A DNA stretch of 9,251 bases from DATLYH01 sp035575035. Lineage in GTDB: Bacteria; Planctomycetota; Planctomycetia; Gemmatales; Gemmataceae. The position numbers were made by a program, and so were the translations under genes. Location of the stretch: NCBI GenBank assembly GCA_035575035.1, contig DATLYH010000185.1, forward strand, positions 1 through 9,251, in the 5' to 3' direction. Shown one piece after another: positions 6,492-9,251 of the stretch (position 1 is the stretch's first letter; every line of letters starts with the position of its first letter). A model generated the notes under the pieces. It saw only the letters and a program-made list of their open reading frames with translations, was not told the DNA's origin and did no database searches.

Positions 6492-7415
6492 TCAATGGTC
6501 CAGCAGGCGGAAGCTGTCCAGCGCCTGGCGGATCTCCGGCTCCGCCTGGGCGAAACGCCGCTTCGGTGCCCAGCCGCGCAGGATGTACAGGTCGTCTCCC
6601 CGCTTGACGAGGCGGACCAGGTAGGTGCGCCCCTCGCCGGCGTAGCGGACGTCGAGCAGCAACTCCGCCATCTCTGTCGCCCCCTGGGGTTGCAGCCGTC
6701 GGCTCTGGCGCACCTTGCAATGGGTGAAGCGGAGCAGAGGATTCTCGTGGAGAGCTTCTCTGGCGGGCGGCCGGTCACCGAACCAGCCCAGCACGCGCTC
6801 CTGACACTGCTCCAGGGTCTGGTTGCCCGCCTCATCAAAGGTGATGTCCACCAGCGCATTGCGGGGGATGTTGATAAGTGTCAGATCAACGCCGCGGTTC
6901 GGGTCGTCCGGCCAGATGATCGGGTCGGGGGACTCGCCGATCAACCCCCACTTCTCCGATGGGCGCGTGATGGCGAACCCCTCAGCGCGGCGGACGACCT
7001 CCAGCGGTCCACCGTAATCGACCTGGCCGGCCAGCTGGGCGTCGCGGAGCCAGCCGTCCAGGTTGAACACCTCGCCGCTGCTATAGGCGAACAGGGTCAG
7101 CCCGGTAAAGACCACTCCCCAGACGATGCCGAAGACGGCGTAGCCGGCGCCGGCCAATGTCTCGCGGTGCCGGCGGAGGCTGACCAGGGCGGCGACACCG
7201 AGCACGACCGCTACGACCGTGCCAATCAGGGTGAAGGCCCCGGCCACGGCCAGGATCATGCTGGCGAGGGCCAGACCGCTGGTGCGGCGCGGCACCCGCT
7301 GGGGGAAGGGGGCCTTGAGCGGCTGCTGACACTCCGGGCACGCGACTTGCCGACCGGCGAAGGTCTCCTCGACCTCGAAGCGGGCACCACAAGGACAGCT
7401 CAGCGACAGCGGCAT
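6492..7415 (-). CDS. Zinc-ribbon/DUF4190-like membrane protein with C-terminal soluble domain
   Basis: This is a 307-aa protein from the ATG at 7415. It begins with a zinc ribbon (C7, C9, C26, C29: CPCG ... CPEC), as at the start of many planctomycete proteins. A basic linker (QRVPRRTS, 39-46) leads to two TM helices (about 47-80 and 88-112) of DUF4190 type. The remaining 190 residues form a soluble domain beginning LDGWLRDAQL. It contains WPDDPNRGVDLTLINIP and ends LDSFRLLDH. This looks like a PsbP/lipoprotein-style domain of stress or envelope proteins, but I cannot name a family firmly. No strong Shine-Dalgarno precedes the start. It is first in the probable operon that runs to 3261, downstream of the repeat cluster. 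Confidence 0.87.
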   Translation of the reverse strand: MPLSLSCPCGARFEVEETFAGRQVACPECQQPLKAPFPQRVPRRTSGLALASMILAVAGAFTLIGTVVAVVLGVAALVSLRRHRETLAGAGYAVFGIVWGVVFTGLTLFAYSSGEVFNLDGWLRDAQLAGQVDYGGPLEVVRRAEGFAITRPSEKWGLIGESPDPIIWPDDPNRGVDLTLINIPRNALVDITFDEAGNQTLEQCQERVLGWFGDRPPAREALHENPLLRFTHCKVRQSRRLQPQGATEMAELLLDVRYAGEGRTYLVRLVKRGDDLYILRGWAPKRRFAQAEPEIRQALDSFRLLDH

Positions 7416-7448
7416 GATGGCTTCGATTCAACGCGGGCTCGCTGGAGG

Positions 7449-7546
7449 ACATCAATCGGCCGGTTCCCGGCGAGCGGTCGATGTCAACCGGCTGCACCCG
7501 GCGAGCGGTCGGTGTCAACCGGCCGGTTCACACCGGCCGCTCGCCG
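7449..7546. repeat. Tandem dispersed-repeat cluster ending in a 48-bp inverted repeat
   Basis: Two 31-bp units begin at 7468 and 7499 and agree at 26 of 31 positions. A degraded third copy precedes them (about 7449-7467, CATCAATCGGCCGGTTCC). The second full unit continues into a mirror copy, making a palindrome at 7499-7546 in which 22 of 24 base pairs are complementary. The exceptions are T7509/G7536 and C7516/C7529. The centre is AACCGGCCGGTT. The same core occurs at 315-332, so this is a dispersed family, not a local expansion. It fills most of the 112-bp gap between two minus-strand genes and enters the 3' end of the upstream one. Confidence 0.85.
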
Positions 7547-8352
7547 AGGGCGAGCGTTTCCCCCGCCTCGACCGGCGGGCCCAGTTGCAGCAGTTTGCGG
7601 CGCGAGGCGCGCTGACGGCGGTTGCCGATCCAGGAGACGATGGTCAGCCCGAGCAGCACCGCCCCTACCCAGAAGTACAGATGATCCGGGGCCAGATGGC
7701 AAGCCCAACTGTAGCCGATCCCCAGCCAGTGGGCGACTGGCTCGGTCACGTACTCGCGCGAGTAGGGGATACGGGGGACGAAGTCATCGATCCAGGTGTT
7801 GATCCGGTGCTTCAGGACCTCGCCGGGGTCGGCGACCACCTCGGGCGGCAGATGCGGCAGGCTTCCCCGCAGCTTCCAGTAGCGGTCGGTGGTGATCATC
7901 AGCAGGAACCAGGGAACCAGGAGGGTCAGGGCCGCCAGGACCCAGGTCCGGAACTGGGTGACCGACTTCATGCGCAGGCCGATCCGGTCGGCGACCTGGC
8001 CGTGCTGAAGAACCTCGACACGGGCCTCGGGCAGCCGGCGGCGGGCCAGCGGCGTGATCTGGAAGGTCGCCCGGGCGCCCGGCTGGGTGGCGTCCAGCCG
8101 TTGTTCGGCCGGGGTCACCAGGGCGCCGGGGATCACCGGCCGGACGAGGATCGGAGTGCTCGGCCCAGCGGACGGGCCGGACCGCCCTGCCTGCACTTCG
8201 ACCGTCAGCGGATAAACCCGCTGCGGCTTCATGCAGCAGTAGTAGCGCACCTTGAACTGGCGCTCCAGCTGGCCGGCGGCGGATGCCACGGGGATGGCGG
8301 ATTGGGGGCCCGGGCGGGGAGACTTGGCCTTGCTGGCGGCGGTGTCTTTCAT
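7528..8352 (-). CDS. Two-TM hypothetical protein with repeat-derived C-terminus
   Basis: This is 274 aa from the ATG at 8352; a longer frame to 8538 would cross the promoter region, so I reject it. The first 30 residues are Pro/Ala/Lys-rich and probably disordered. A soluble beta-rich stretch follows (33-125), with FKVRYYCC and KPQRVYPLTVEV near its start. Then come a TM helix (about 135-153), an extracytoplasmic part (154-222) and a second TM helix (about 224-242), followed by a basic cytoplasmic tail. The last five residues, GERPV, and the TGA stop come from the right arm of the palindromic repeat, which suggests the ancestral C-terminus was altered by the repeat. I recognise a general planctomycete-type style but no known family. 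A candidate promoter with extended -10 lies at 8478-8507, giving a leader of about 120 nt. Function unknown. Confidence 0.8.
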   Translation of the reverse strand: MKDTAASKAKSPRPGPQSAIPVASAAGQLERQFKVRYYCCMKPQRVYPLTVEVQAGRSGPSAGPSTPILVRPVIPGALVTPAEQRLDATQPGARATFQITPLARRRLPEARVEVLQHGQVADRIGLRMKSVTQFRTWVLAALTLLVPWFLLMITTDRYWKLRGSLPHLPPEVVADPGEVLKHRINTWIDDFVPRIPYSREYVTEPVAHWLGIGYSWACHLAPDHLYFWVGAVLLGLTIVSWIGNRRQRASRRKLLQLGPPVEAGETLALGERPV

Positions 8353-8477
8353 GGGTTGCTCATCTTTCCCCGGAAATGGTCCCGCCGGGGGAAGGGCGCC
8401 CGGCAGGGTGCGATCGTCCCGCGTGCCGGTCACGGGGCGAGCCACGATTAACGGTGTCCGAACGAGTCCACGTGGTG

Positions 8478-8507
8478 AGTGTAGCAATCGCGGGGGGCGG
8501 ACAGCAA
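8478..8507 (-). promoter_or_regulatory. Extended -10 promoter for the two-TM hypothetical gene
   Basis: On the minus strand, TTGCTG (8502-8507), an 18-bp spacer and TACACT (8478-8483) preceded directly by TGC form an extended -10 promoter candidate. It starts right after the T-tract of the possible galE terminator. The leader to the ATG at 8352 would be about 120 nt. I see no riboswitch fold in it. Confidence 0.5.
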
Positions 8508-8508
8508 T

Positions 8509-8528
8509 AAAAAACGGCGGGCGCCCGC
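8509..8528 (-). terminator. Weak intrinsic terminator after galE
   Basis: On the minus strand the 12-bp palindrome GCGGGCGCCCGC (8517-8528) is followed after two bases by six T residues (8509-8514). It lies about 45 bp past the galE stop. With a four-base loop the stem is only 4 bp, so efficiency is doubtful. Confidence 0.4.
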
Positions 8529-8572
8529 GGCGAAGCAACGCGGATCGGCCCGGCCAGGCCGCCCTGTGACCC

Positions 8573-9251
8573 CTACCGGGAAATAACCCAGCCCAGCGAG
8601 GGCCGGTCGCCGTAGCCGCGCGGGTGGCGGCGGTGCCAGTTCCAGGCGGTTTCCAGGATCGGACGCAGCTCGGTGTAGCGCGGCTTCCAGCCTAGCTCGC
8701 GCTGGATCTTCTCTGCGGAGGCCACCAGCACCGGCGGGTCCCCCGGACGGCGCGGGCCTTCCCGAACCGGCACCGGCTTGCCGGTCACCTCCTCTGCGGT
8801 CCGGATCACCTCGCGGACGCTGTAGCCTCGGCCGATGCCGACGTTGTAGAAGAGTCCCCGGCCCGGCTCCAGCCGCTCCAGGGCCAGCCGGTGGGCCTCG
8901 GCCAGGTCGTCCACGTGGACGTAGTCGCGGATGCAGGTGCCGTCCGGCGTCGGGTAGTCGGTACCGTAAATCTCGACGTGCGGCCGTCGCCCCAGGGCTG
9001 CCTGCAAGACCAGCGGGATCAAGTGGGTCTCGGGGTCGTGGTCCTCACCGAGAGTGCCATCGGGGCTGGCACCGGCGGCGTTGAAGTAGCGCAGCGAGGC
9101 GAAGCCCCAGCCATAGGCAGCGGCGTAGTCCCGCAGCGCCCCCTCGACGGCCAGCTTGCCACTGCCGTAGGGGTTGATCGGCTTTTGCGGCTCGTCCTCG
9201 GTGATCGGCACGCGCTCAGGCACGCCGTAGGTGGCGCAGGTACTGGAGAAG
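8573..9251 (-). CDS. galE: UDP-glucose 4-epimerase, C-terminal part (5' end off the window)
   Basis: The frame is open to the right edge and gives 225 residues; the missing first third would hold the NAD-binding Rossmann motif. Numbered from the first whole codon, visible features are the SSTCATYG active-site Ser/Thr segment (2-9), the catalytic YGSGK (Tyr28, Lys32), RYFNAAGAS (54-62), and IYGTDYPTPDGTCIRDYVH (94-112), which is diagnostic for GalE over other extended SDR enzymes. It interconverts UDP-glucose and UDP-galactose for exopolysaccharide, glycan or galactose metabolism in the cytosol. The GTG at 9223 lies inside the domain and is not the start. No galactose operon is nearby, so a role in surface polysaccharide synthesis is possible but not shown. 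The stop is at 8573; the next gene starts 220 bp away. Confidence 0.95.
   Translation of the reverse strand, partial: FSSTCATYGVPERVPITEDEPQKPINPYGSGKLAVEGALRDYAAAYGWGFASLRYFNAAGASPDGTLGEDHDPETHLIPLVLQAALGRRPHVEIYGTDYPTPDGTCIRDYVHVDDLAEAHRLALERLEPGRGLFYNVGIGRGYSVREVIRTAEEVTGKPVPVREGPRRPGDPPVLVASAEKIQRELGWKPRYTELRPILETAWNWHRRHPRGYGDRPSLGWVISR

Noticed and set aside
7480..7530. TTGACA -35 boxes on the minus strand inside the repeats
   Set aside because: The repeat reads GGTTGACA on the minus strand, but no -10-like hexamer occurs 16-18 bp downstream of either copy.
7449..7546. Possible short CRISPR array
   Set aside because: The 31-bp units are directly abutted without spacers, and no cas gene is present.
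6468..7802. 444-aa plus-strand open frame
   Set aside because: It lies antisense to the zinc-ribbon/DUF4190 gene and runs through the repeat cluster. Its composition is low-complexity Gln/Asp/Gly/Arg-rich with no domain, as expected of a GC-rich shadow frame.
7414..8451. 345-aa plus-strand open frame
   Set aside because: It overlaps the two-TM hypothetical gene on the opposite strand and passes through the repeats. No motif and no ribosome site.

Overview
This is a GC-rich bacterial chromosome segment. Its protein types point to a planctomycete, probably of the Gemmatales/Gemmataceae kind. The reasons are several hypothetical proteins of a planctomycete style (zinc-ribbon plus membrane modules, a large membrane protein ending in DUF4129, a secreted PD40 beta-propeller) and a dispersed palindromic intergenic repeat. 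The assignment is inferred from gene style; no rRNA or marker gene is present.

Layout. The left edge (1-198) holds the start of a minus-strand gene of unknown function. It has a good sigma70-type promoter, and a palindromic repeat lies behind that. Next is a minus-strand agmatine deiminase (419-1471). A 123-bp divergent gap with a promoter-like site separates it from the only two plus-strand genes. These are a stand-alone response-regulator receiver (1595-1999) and a GIY-YIG protein that resembles the N-terminal half of UvrC or Cho (2048-3247). The second meets the next minus-strand gene tail to tail, with only 13 bp between stop codons.

From 3261 to 7415 four closely spaced minus-strand genes form a probable operon. 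In transcription order they are a zinc-ribbon/DUF4190-like membrane protein, an 86-aa double-zinc-site membrane protein, a 641-aa multi-pass membrane protein ending in a DUF4129 domain, and an exported six-bladed PD40 (TolB-like) propeller. All four have membrane or export features, so the group probably works at the cell envelope. Upstream of them is a 274-aa two-TM hypothetical protein (7528-8352). The right edge holds the C-terminal two thirds of UDP-glucose 4-epimerase, galE (8573-9251).

The most notable non-coding structure is a palindromic repeat family. One copy lies at 305-344. A tandem group lies at 7449-7546 and ends in a near-perfect 48-bp inverted repeat. One arm of that inverted repeat encodes the last five residues and adjoins the stop codon of the 274-aa protein. 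Both loci lie at or just past the 3' ends of minus-strand genes, so a role in termination or RNA 3'-end formation is possible. No complete new defence or mobile system is visible. The UvrC-like protein with its receiver partner and the DUF4129 envelope operon are the least characterised genic units.
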